DNA of 64,000 nucleotides. Origin: Nematopogon swammerdamellus (taxonomy: Eukaryota > Arthropoda > Insecta > Lepidoptera > Adelidae). The notes beneath the pieces were generated by a model. The model made no database searches and was not told the DNA's origin. It saw only the letters and a program-made list of their open reading frames with translations. A program made the position numbers and the translations under genes. Every line of letters starts with the position of its first letter. Positions within the stretch are counted from its first letter, which is position 1. The stretch lies in NCBI GenBank assembly GCA_946902875.1, contig OX336339.1, forward strand, positions 1,854,397 through 1,918,396. Reading direction: 5' to 3'. Below are positions 55,066-64,000 of the stretch, piece after piece.

Positions 55066-57604
55066 TTTTGACAAATGTTGACAACTTTTGTCAACTTTTC
55101 TCATCTTTTGCCAACTTCTGTCACATTTTGTCAACTTTTATCGACTGTTGTCAACTCTTGCCAACGTTTCTTATCTTTTGCCAACTTCTGTCACCTTTTG
55201 TCAACTTTTATCGACTGTTGTCAACTCTTGTCAAGTTTTGTCAACTTTTCTCATCTTTTGCCAACTTCTGTCACCTTTTGTAAACTTTTATCGACTGTTG
55301 TCAACTCTTGTCAAGTTTTGTAAACTTTTGAGAACTTTTGTCAACTCTCGGTAACTTATGTCAACTCTTGTCAAGTTTTCTTATCTTTTGCCAACTTCTG
55401 TCACCTTTTGTCAACTTTTATCGACTGTTGTCAACTCTTGTCAAGTTTGTAAACTTTTGAGAACTTTTGTCAACTGTCGGTAACTTATGTCAACTCTTGT
55501 CAACTTTTCTCATCTTTTGCCAACTTCTGTCACCTTTTGTCAACTTTTATCGACTGTTGTCAAGTTTTGTAAACTTTTGAGAACTTTTGCCCACTCTCGG
55601 TAACTTATGTCAACTCTTGTCAACTTTTGTCAACTTTTCTTATCTTTGCCCACTTCTGTCACCTTTTGTCAACTTTTATCGACTGTTGTCAACTCTTGTC
55701 AATGTTTGTCAACCTTGGTCAACTTTTGTCAACTTTCGTCAATATTTGTCAACTTTTGTCAACTTTTATCGACTGTTGTCACCTCTTGTCAATGTTTGTC
55801 AACCTTGGTCAACTTTTGTCAACTTTCGTCAATATTTGTCAACTTTTGTCATCTTTTGTCAACTTTTATCGACTGTTGTCAACTCTTATCAATGTTTGTC
55901 AACCTTGGTCAACTTTTGTCAACTTTCGTGAACATTTGTCAACTTTTGTCATCTTTTATCAACTTTTATTGACTGTGGTCAACTCTTGTCAATGTTTGTT
56001 AACCTTTGTCGGCTTTTGTCTACTTTTGTCATCTTTTATCAACTTTTATCGACCTGTGTCAACTTTTATCGACTGTTGTCAACTCGTGTCAATGTCAACC
56101 TAACCTTGGTCAACTTTTGTCAACTTTCGTCAACATTTGTCATCTTTGTCAACTTTTATCGACTGTTGTCAACTCTTGAGGTTGTTTGTCAACCTTAGCC
56201 AACTTTCGTCAACATTTTGTCAACTTTTGTCAACGTTTGTCAACTTTTGTATACTTTTCTCGACTTTTGTGAACTTATAGCCACTTTCGTCATCTTTTGT
56301 CAACTTTTGCCAACTTCTCTCAGCTTTTGTCAGCTTTTATCATATTTTAACCACTATTGTCAACTTTTGTAACTTTTATGAACTTTTGTCAGCTTTCGTT
56401 AACAAGGAGTTGACAAAAGTTGACAAGAGTTTACATAAGTTGACTAAAGTTGACAAGAGTTAACGAAAGTTGACAAACTGGACAAAAGATGGGAAAAGTT
56501 GACGAAAGTTGACAAACAGCTGACATAAGTTGACAAACGTTGACAAAATATGAAAAAAAGTTGACGATACTTAGTTGACATTACTTAACAATAGTTGACG
56601 AAAGTTGACAAAAGTTCATAAAAGTGACATAACTTGGCAAAAGTTGACAATAGTGGTTAAAAGTTGACAGAAGTTAGTAAAAGTTGACAAAAGATGACGA
56701 AAGTTGACAAAAGTTGACGGAAGCTGGCCTAAGTTCATAAAAGTGACAGAAGTTGGCAAAAGTTGACAAAAATTTCCGAAAGTTGACAACAGTCGTTAAA
56801 ATTTTACAAAAGCTGATAGAAGTTGGCAAAAATTGACAAAAGATGACGAAAGTGGCTATAAGTTAACAAAAGTCGACAAAAGCCATAAAAGTAGACAAAC
56901 GTTAACGAAAGTTGACAAAAGTTCACAAAAGTTGACGAAAGTTGACAAAAGTTGACAAATGTTGACAAAAGTTGACAAGAGTTGACATAAGTTACCGAGA
57001 GTTGATAAAAGTTCTCAAAAGTTTACAAAACTTGACAAGAGTTGACAACAGTCGATAAAAGTTGACAAAAGGTGACAGAAGTAGGCAAAAGATGAGAAAA
57101 GTTGATAAAAGATGACGAAAGTGGCTATAATTTCACAAAAATCGAGAAAAATAGACAAAAGTTGACAAACGTTGACAAAAGATGACAAAAGTCGACAAAT
57201 GTTGACGAAAGTTAACAAAAGTTGACCAAGGTTGACAAAGATTGACAAGAGTTGACAACAGTCGATAAAAGTTGACAAAAGATGACAAAAGATGACAAAT
57301 ATTGACGAAAGTTGACAAAAGTTGACCAAGGTTGACAAAAATTTACAAGAGTTGACAACAGTCGATGAAAGTTGACAAAAGATGACAAAAGTTGACAAAT
57401 GTTGACGAAAGCTGACAAAAGTTTCCGAAGGTTGACAAACATTGACAAGACTTGACAACAGTCGATAAAAGTGGACAATAGATGACTGAAATTGGCAAAA
57501 CATGAGAAAAGTTGACAAACATTTACAATGGTTGACAAGAGCTGACAAAAGTTGTAAACAATTTACAAAAGTTAATAAAAGTTGACAAAAGTCGAGAAAA
57601 GTTA
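55066..57604. repeat. 2.5-kb inverted array of a 10-bp minisatellite
   Basis: The left arm (55066-about 56400) is built of gtcaactttt on the + strand, the right arm (about 56411-57604) of aaaagttgac. Higher-order matches across the centre, such as 'acaatagtggttaaaa' and 'gatgacgaaagtggctataa' in the right arm facing their reverse complements in the left arm, show true inversion rather than two unrelated arrays. No stops arise in the unit, so long open frames (STFVNFCQLL) are artefacts. Confidence 0.93.
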
Positions 57605-57997
57605 TATCAATTCATATTTATAGCAAGCACGTTTTGAACTTATTATTGATGATTGATTATATTGATTATTTGATCATTACATTACAGAACCTAAATAAAT
57701 GTTTTAATAAATAATAATTTTACAATTTTACAAAAAAATTTGATTGACATCCCTAACGCCCCAATGGAGCGTAGGTACTTATTTTAAGAAATAGGCTTAG
57801 TTTCCATACTGCTTTAGCCATATATATGCTGTGCTTTAACCTTGTCTTCTACATAGCCATGTCAGTTAACACGGGTGACGGCAATCAGAAATACTCTCTC
57901 TCTGGATTTGACCTACTTACTGCATTTGACGTGAAGCTGTCTCATGTATGATTACCAATTCAGAAGAATGAAAATGTATATAAACATAATTACTCGC

Positions 57998-58244
57998 CTC
58001 AAGAATCACGGTAGCTATTGTAAAGCACTTGAGTCCATACACCGCCCTGTCTAGCGGTTCCCGCACGGCAAGCCAGCATCCGCGCTCGTGCAGCGACCGC
58101 ACCACCAGCTCGGCATTCGTCTGCCACACCTCCTGGAGACTGTCCTGCTGCAGTGGGTCGTGGTAGCATGGCCCCAGCGTGCGCGGGTTGCAGCACGAGA
58201 ACGGCGTCACCGGTGGGAGGATTTTCGCATCTGAGCCGGCCAAC
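57998..58244 (-). CDS. Peripherin/RDS-like tetraspanin, exon 2 (rest of EC2, start of TM4)
   Basis: The acceptor is ataaaccacag|G. One base completes Lys, then LAGSDAKILPPVTPFSCCNP, then RTLGPCYHDPLQQDSLQEVW, then SLHERGCWLAVREPLDRAVY and TM4 start GLKCFTIATVILE. 'PFSCCNP', 'GPC' and 'RGCW' are the EC2 cysteine motifs of peripherins. To keep TM4 open into 47568-47422 the exon must end at CTTGAG|gcgagt, a GC donor that fits the extended consensus. The nearest GT donor (GCGA|gtaatt, 57993) would put the next exon out of frame. If unspliced, the frame runs on into repeat-like sequence to a stop at 57917. It is the terminal and most complete member of a tandem array of exon-2-like units. Confidence 0.82.
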
Positions 58245-58249
58245 CTGTG

Positions 58250-59335
58250 GTTTATTATGATTATAGTTCTCCGGCTTCAGCTGACACACCTCCTGTAGAC
58301 TGGTCTGCTGCAGCGTGTACTGATAGCGCGGCCCCAGCGTGCGCAGGTTGCACTATGAGAAGGGCATCACCGGTGGGTGGTTCTTCGCATCTGAGCCGGT
58401 CAACCTGTGGTTAATTAGCATTAAAGTTCTTTGCCCTCAACTGCCACACCTCCTGGAACTGTCCTGCTGCAGCGGGTAGTGATAGCGCGGCCCCAGCGTG
58501 CACAGGTTTCAGCACGAGAAGGGCATCACCGGTTGATGGTTTTTAGCATATGAGCCAGCCAACCTGTTGTTTATTATCATTTATATAAGTTCTCCGCCTT
58601 CAACTGCCATACCTCCTGGAGACTGTCCTGCTGCAGCGGGTAGTGATAGCACGGCCCCAGCGTGCGTGGGTTGCAGCACGAGAAGGGCATAATCGGTGGG
58701 AGAATTCTCGCGTCTGGGCCGCCAACCTGTGGTTTATGGTCACTATAGTTCTCCGGCCTAAGCTGCCACACCACCTGTAGACTGGCCTGCTGCAGCATCT
58801 AGTGATAGCGCGGCCCCAGCTTGCGCGGGTTGCTGTACGAGAACGGCGTCACCGGTGGGAGGATTTTCGCGTCTGAGCCGGCCAACCTATGGTTTATTAT
58901 CATTTAAGTTCTCTGCCCTCAGCTGCCATACCTTCTGGAGACCGGCCTGCTGCAGCAGGTAGTGATAGCGCGGCCCCAGCTTGCGCGGGTTGCAGCACGA
59001 GAACGGTGTAACCGGTGGGAGGATTTTCGCGTCTGAGCCGGCCAACCTGTGGTTTATCATCATTTAAGTTCTCTGCCCTCAGCTGCGATACCTTCTGGAG
59101 ACCGGCCTGCTGCAGCGGGTAGTGATAGCGCGGCCCCAGCATGCGCGGGTTGCTGTACGAGAACGGCGTCACCGGTGGGAGGATTTTCTTTCGCATCTGA
59201 GCCTGTCAACCTGTTGTTTATTGTAATTTCAATATCTGGCCTCAGTTGCCACACCTCCCGAAGACCGCCCTGCTGCAGCGGGTGGTGGTAACATGGTCCC
59301 AGCTTGAGAACATTTTAGAACGAGAACCGCGTCAC
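58250..59335 (-). repeat. Tandem array of partial exon-2 copies of the tetraspanin gene
   Basis: Acceptor-like junctions (c/tacag|gttgg or gttga) recur near 58410, 58560, 58732, 58890, 59052 and 59213, about every 160 bp, just upstream (in gene sense) of true exon 2. Each unit repeats the acceptor, the LAGSDAKILPPVTPFSCCNP-like code and 'GPxYHYPLQQxxLQ', then about 35 bp of intron. A further unit truncated at its 5' end reaches about 59335. Several units carry stops (TGA after TCGTGC, TAG after TATCAC or TTCTCA); some replace the CC pair by YS (TACAGC). Each also has a possible donor (GAG|GTGTGG or AAG|GTATCG). Most look like pseudo-exons; use as alternative exons cannot be excluded. Confidence 0.85.
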
Positions 59336-59670
59336 TGATACAGTTATATGAAATTAAATCTAATTGATGAAATTAAAGGAAATACTTCATAAAAAAACCT
59401 GTCACATTGTAATCTCTTGTATTTATATTTCTATATCTACCCAATTTCAACTTTATTCGTCCTTTAGATTCGGAGCTGTGTCCAGACACGACGGTGCTCC
59501 TGTAAGTTTCAGTTTTTTCCTCTTTTTAAGTACGGAGCCCTAAAAAGCGACAGGAAGCCTAAAGGCGTTCTCTACCAGTCATGCCTGGGATTGTGGGTAA
59601 GGTAGATGGGTAGTACTGAAAAATTAAAAAATATATACATTATATACTTATATATATATACTTATATTAA

Positions 59671-60490
59671 CTATTAAAATGGAAAAATATCTAGATGACA
59701 AAAATGACAATATCCTAAAAGTAATTGTTGATCATGATAAGGAAAAAGGCCTATATAGCATAATATGACAAGATTATGTCACGAAAAGGATGAAACAGTC
59801 AGGCATATCATCTCAGGATGTAAAATATTAGTACAGCCACTATATCTAAAGAGACATAATCAACTAGTCAAATACGTTTATTGGAATTTACTCAAGAAAC
59901 ACAAGTCCGAAACAACTAAATTTTGGTGGAAATGCCCGTTAAATGAACCACATGTGGTGGAAAATGAAGAATTTAAACTAATATGGGAAATTTCTGTCAC
60001 CACTGATTATGCGTTACCTAACAACCGACCAGACCTCATATATGTAGACAAAAATGAAAACAGAACTTACCTTATCGATGTCACAGTGCCATCCGACTAT
60101 AACCTCACTAGGAAGGAAAATGAAAAACTTTCAAAATATTACGCATTAAAAATTGAGATCCAAAGATTATGGAACATAAGAGCCGACATCGTCCCAATAG
60201 TTATAGGTACTACAGGAATTATAAATAAATCAACAGAGAAACACATAAAAAATTTAGACGCTGGCATAAAATTAGAAATACTCCAACAAAAGGCTGCAAT
60301 TGAAACCACAAAAATAATGACCAAATTTCTAAGTGGAAATCTGCCTCCTGACAGTGAAGACAATAATATTATGTAACTCAAGACTGATCGGTGGGCCCGT
60401 CCTCTATCTTGAGAGGTACTCGAGCGAGGACGGGTGGCAGACCGGCGAGTACAATCGCCGAAGACTCCGAAGAAATCCGGAAGAATAAAA
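59671..60490 (+). mobile_element. 5'-truncated R4/Dong-like LINE with restriction-like endonuclease
   Basis: The open frame at 59765-60376 encodes a 203-residue C-terminus: CHEKDETVRHIISGC (a CCHC-like knuckle with the cysteines and histidine in place), then RPDLIYVDKNENRTYLIDVT, VPSDYNL, KLSKYYALKIEIQRLW and VPIVIGTTGII. The 'RPD...D' and 'ID...P.D' pattern is that of the restriction-like endonuclease of R2/R4/Dong/CRE-type LINEs. The reverse transcriptase is absent. Both flanks are AT microsatellite ('tatatacttatata' at about 59640 and 60495), in keeping with site preference for simple repeats. It lies in tetraspanin intron 1, antisense to that gene. Confidence 0.75.
59765..60376 (+). pseudogene. 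R4/Dong-like ORF C-terminal part
   Basis: 203 open codons ending at TAA. Contains the zinc knuckle (residues about 5-20) and the restriction-like endonuclease core (about 85-130). The first Met is only the first ATG in the truncated frame, not the real start. No frameshift was seen, so truncation is the only visible lesion. Confidence 0.75.
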
Positions 60491-60509
60491 TTTATATATA
60501 CTTATATAC

Positions 60510-61400
60510 ATATTTAACATACAAATAAAATACATTCATTACATACTAGTATATACATACATACTTCAGGTTCAAAGGGGCATTCATATATGTCTACATT
60601 TTATATGTATGTACATACAAAATGTAGTTTCTCTACAAACGATAATTCACATGGAGACATTACAAGTGATTATGTTAACGGGATTTGAAAATGTGGTGAA
60701 AAGCAAAATATACGGTGTAGCAAGGAGTTGGTTCCAGAGACGATCTGATTCAACAGCACAAGAATGGGTATAGAAAGAACTGGAATGAATCGGGGTACAG
60801 GTTATACACCCATTCTCAACGATAAAACAGCAAATGTTGTCAATCCGAATAACTAATTGGTAAACGTCGTCGGCCAGAATCGAACCTCGGTCCCCCGCCG
60901 CGAATCCGCACGGACAGGAGCTGATCTGCTTGTTATAAAACCTCTTAGTCAAAGAAATGCATTGGAAAATTGAGAAGGCGACACAGCTGCTCAAGCCAAC
61001 GATTTTTTTTTATATATGTAATCCGGTATAGGTGGCTGAGTTGGAGGGGCCAAAGCACATGCTCAGACTAGCCAATATCACCTCCGAGAAGGTAGGTGCC
61101 ATACCGGAGAATTCCCTGGATTGCTGACTATACTGGACTAGAGGAGAACAAAACCGAGGCTGCTATGCGGCCATCTTACATCCAGTACGGTGCTACGAAA
61201 CCAGTCGGCTACAATTTGAGCCTACCACCAGGGAACATACAATAATACTCCGCTAACACCTAGTAAGGGGCAAGGGAAGGGACCTGCAGTTTAACACCGG
61301 TTCCGAACGGTGAAGCAGCAGGTGTAGGTATGCACGTAATTTTTTTCGTCAGAAAAAACTCATTGGTACACGCCGACCGAATTCGAACCATTTTGCTTGA
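60510..61400. other. Tetraspanin intron 1, no gene seen
   Basis: Contains a tRNA box-B-like motif in reverse ('ccagaatcgaacctcggtcc' near 60875), which may be a tRNA-derived SINE remnant, and short AT microsatellites. The rest is not recognised. Confidence 0.45.
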
Positions 61401-61417
61401 TTATAAGATTAACTCAC

Positions 61418-61983
61418 TTCAGCACCACATCAGAGTCCTCGTTCAGGAAATCCATATTGATCCAGGGTATCTCGTACCAGTCGGAGGGCCTCTCGATTCC
61501 GCAGCACCGCAGCTCGACCTGAATCGTATCGAACATCTTCTTCCACGTGGGCTCCGTCAGGTACTGTGTAATGCCGACGCGAAGTGACTCCTTCACGTCG
61601 CCCGTTAGCTCCCTCACTGTGGTCGTCACTGACATCGAGATCACGAGGCCGTTCATCGCAACCAGCACGCCAACTGTCATCCAGATTATGCAGAGGGTGT
61701 TGACTCTGGGCCAGTAGGAATACTTCAGGATGAGTGTCATGAGTCTGAGCCCCATGGTGTAGTGCAGCTTCATGCAGTAGGCGTGGAGGACGATTACACC
61801 GTAGAGGAAGAGAACGGTTTGCCTGCGGAGATGGTGAAGGAGACTGAGGACACGGACAGAGGCGTTGTAGCAGAAGATGACGAGACAGACAGCGATGACG
61901 AGCTGGGTTATGATGAGCGCCCTCAGGAGTAAGGCGGTGCGCTCGCGTCCGCGCCTCGTGAATGTGAACTGACCGAGAGCCAT
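61418..61983 (-). CDS. Peripherin/RDS-like tetraspanin, exon 1 (TM1-TM3 and first part of EC2)
   Basis: The minus-strand ATG at 61983 opens 188 codons + 2 nt, ending at CTGAA|gtgagt. Hydrophobic helices at residues about 17-40, 56-78 and 95-120 give TM1-TM3. The large extracellular loop carries CCG at 160-162 (VELRCCGIERPSDWYEIPWI). 'CCG' marks tetraspanins. 'DWYEIPWI' matches the peripherin-2/ROM1 subgroup, where this loop drives oligomerisation at membrane rims. Insect relatives are usually annotated as photoreceptor outer segment membrane glycoprotein-like; the insect function is not settled. The exon joins in phase to 58244-57998 (AA|G, Lys). The start is the first Met, followed by a short cytoplasmic TRRGRERT segment. 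Confidence 0.88.
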
Positions 61984-63439
61984 GCGGACTCATTTTCTGT
62001 ATAGGAATTCATGCCACCAGTTTAAGCAAGTCGATTGGAACAACCTGGATGCCAATATTTCCTAACTTGCCATCTTTCATACTTTACGTCAACGTCAACC
62101 ACAGAAGTCAAAAGTCATTGTCAATCGAAGAAACTTTACTTTAACTTTAGCTTTTTAGCATTTCTTCTGAGATTTGTGGTTTACAGGGTCCCGTAGCCAG
62201 TGACGCTAGCATCCCTGCCATCGTCACTTCAACCCTTATAAAATCAATCAGGTGTCTGTCTATCCGTCTATCACACGCAGGATTAGTGAGATTACTTCGG
62301 TATGAGATGCTTAGTAGAACATTAGTAATTAGAACATTTACATAAAGTCCAAAGGCAGACTTATCCCTTACAGATATTTCTTACGGTAAACCTTTGGATA
62401 TTTGAGATTCGATTAATATAGTGGAATGTAAGTAGGTAGTAATAAAAGAGTTGAGCGTGAGAATTGAAGATAAAATAATAATTAGAATACTTATTAATAA
62501 TACACTGACGTACGTACATGCTAGTTAAATAAAAAGCCTTTCTTGGGTTAAAACATATAAATTACTAAATAAGACTTGATAGAGCCCTTTAAAGTCAGGA
62601 TGGACGAACGGACAGACGGCGGTGTAAGCTTAGTAAAAGGTTTCCGTAGCCTTACTGTACGGAACGCTAAAAACATTTAAAAAAAATTGGCGGCGCAATA
62701 AACTATGTCTCGTATTAAAGTATTTATGTAGTATTCGTTTGAAGTTTATCATATTGCTTTATTACGTAATACATTCATCATCATCATAATCAGCCTGTAT
62801 CGGTCCACTGCTGGACATAGGCCTCTCACAAGGCACGTCACCACACGCGGTCTTACGCTCTTCTCATCCATCCACTCCCGGCTACAAATAATACGTTGCT
62901 ACAAACTATTCTTGTTCGCCTGCATATACTTCTCCCACATCCCAAAAGTAAGTTAGAATAGAATGCCTCACGGCATTAAGCTCGCCTATTGTGCCTAATT
63001 TGTATAAATTGGTGTTCAATAAAGAATATATACTTACATACATCTCCATGGCAACTATGTATGTTAGAACTAGGCGGGTGTGTCGTTATAGCAATGATCA
63101 GTTTGATCAATAACGTTCACAAAATTTAAATTTTATATTTTATCTATGCTACTGCAGTTCCTATTGTGTTTATGTGTGCGATGAAAATCAAAGATAAATT
63201 TCATATTCCTTCTTGGTTCTTAAAAAATTAAAACGTCTATTTCTTTAGGTGTCACCCTCGGTGTCGTCGATGTTCAGTTGTTGAATTAATTTTTCACCTT
63301 CTTTTCGAAATTGCGTTTGATAATAATACCGGTACAATTGTATTTGTTGGGAATGACAATATTAATAAAGAGTTTAAACTGTTATTATTTTTCGCGACAA
63401 ATGTTCTATTAAAACGCTTTATATCATAGGAGCTAAGAG
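61984..63439. other. Intergenic region between two divergent genes
   Basis: Holds the presumed upstream regions of the tetraspanin (-) and of the unknown gene (+). Repeat remnants: a degraded copy end 'gtaagcttagtaaaaggtttc' near 62620 and '(atc)n' near 62775. No ORF worth calling. Confidence 0.5.
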
Positions 63440-63506
63440 ATGGCGAGCGAGGAGGTGAAGGTAGCCTGGAGCGACGACCTCAGCTATAACTCCGAGGAGG
63501 AGAGAG
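63440..63506 (+). CDS. First coding exon of an unidentified downstream gene
   Basis: ATG in a good context (agagATGG) opens MASEEVKVAWSDDLSYNSEE, then ER, and stops at donor GAGAGAG|gtatgt after 22 codons + 1 nt. An in-frame TAA lies two codons upstream (63434-63436), so the ATG is a plausible true start. A possible acceptor (tttatatcatag, ending at 63429) would make this exon 2 with a non-coding first exon. The acidic N-terminus is not one I recognise. The gene would run rightward out of the window, divergent from the tetraspanin. Confidence 0.45.
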
Positions 63507-63544
63507 GTATGTATATGGATTAATGTACTTGATTAATGTGAATG

Positions 63545-63990
63545 TGTGTGAGAAAGCCGGGATACACATGCCTGTAAGTGGCATGCTAGTCGCTGGCATG
63601 CTGACATGCCAGGTACTATCATTGGTGGTTAGCGTTGATACACATGCTTGTTGTCTGGCATGCCTGTTTCTAGCGTGCCAGTGACGTGCGAGTAGCCTCA
63701 CAAAATGAATAATATTCAAGAATTAAATATTGTTACTCTACAATCGTTTTTATGTGCCATAATTATTTTTCAAAAAAAAAAACCCTTTACACAACAGATC
63801 TCAACAGCTGATGACGAAGTGCGAGCTTGTGCTAGTAGATGGCAAGCACGTTGAGAAGTGTTTCGCGTGCCTGTAGCTAGCATGCGAGTCCCTCCCCCCA
63901 CTTCCCAGCGAGGGGAAAAAATCAAACTACGGCCGATCTGCTGGCATGCCTTGCACTGGAAGAACGTGAGCTACTGGCAGAATCGCGATA
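63545..63990. repeat. Region rich in 'ggcatgc' motifs
   Basis: Repeats of 'ggcatgct', 'catgccag' and 'gatacacatgcc' or 'gatacaca' in both orientations suggest a transposable element running to or past the window edge. Not identified. Confidence 0.4.
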
Positions 63991-64000
63991 CACAACACAT

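Noticed and set aside
55068..57548. Long open frames such as STFVNFCQLL-repeat proteins on both strands
   Set aside because: They arise from a stop-free 10-bp repeat read in all three frames (30-bp coding period) and have no splice, start or composition signal of a gene.
61430..61993. 187-codon minus-strand frame overlapping tetraspanin exon 1
   Set aside because: Out-of-frame shadow without membrane segments; the 61983 frame has TM1-TM3 and CCG.

Overview
The window looks like a moth or butterfly (Lepidoptera-type) chromosome segment. It has spliced genes with GT...AG introns and GC-rich exons in AT-rich introns. More than half of it is interspersed repeats: SINE-like elements carrying 'aaggcgactaagggataagg', repeats carrying 'gagtcgaactcgcgcaccg', MITEs, LINEs and microsatellites. 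The lepidopteran assignment is inferred from these repeats and from gene similarity; no diagnostic marker was tested.

Region 1-43.7 kb (+ strand) is the 3' end of one very large gene, a nesprin (Msp300/SYNE family). Thirteen exons join with consistent splice phases into a 1,756-residue open frame. It is made of spectrin-type helical repeats and ends in a KASH domain (transmembrane segment, then a luminal tail ending GPPPM-stop). The product should sit in the outer nuclear membrane and link SUN proteins to the cytoskeleton. A 21.4-kb intron (2677-24048) splits the model. It holds a possible internal promoter with a short alternative first exon (MFE, phase 0, at 7518), a THAP-type zinc-finger first exon at 9232, a hAT transposase remnant, a five-copy 100-bp tandem repeat and many MITEs/SINEs. 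Between the later exons lie an inverted (foldback) mariner/IS630-type element, several long hairpins, and a MITE ending 27 bp before an exon.

Region 46.2-62.0 kb (- strand) holds a complete-looking peripherin/RDS-type tetraspanin in four exons (61983-61418, 58244-57998, 47568-47422, 46417-46262; 371 residues). Its second intron apparently uses a GC donor. Just upstream of exon 2, the 5' part of that exon and its acceptor are repeated about every 160 bp (six full copies plus one partial), most of them degenerate. The introns contain an apparently intact 5.4-kb CR1/Jockey-group LINE (two open ORFs), a 2.5-kb inverted array of a 10-bp minisatellite, and a 5'-truncated R4/Dong-like LINE with a restriction-like endonuclease. 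Between the two genes lies a 5'-truncated LINE with a clean ttcat target-site duplication.

Region 62-64 kb is intergenic and ends with what looks like the first coding exon (MASEEVKVAW...) of another + strand gene. Nesprin and the tetraspanin converge tail to tail. Nothing in the sequence links them functionally.
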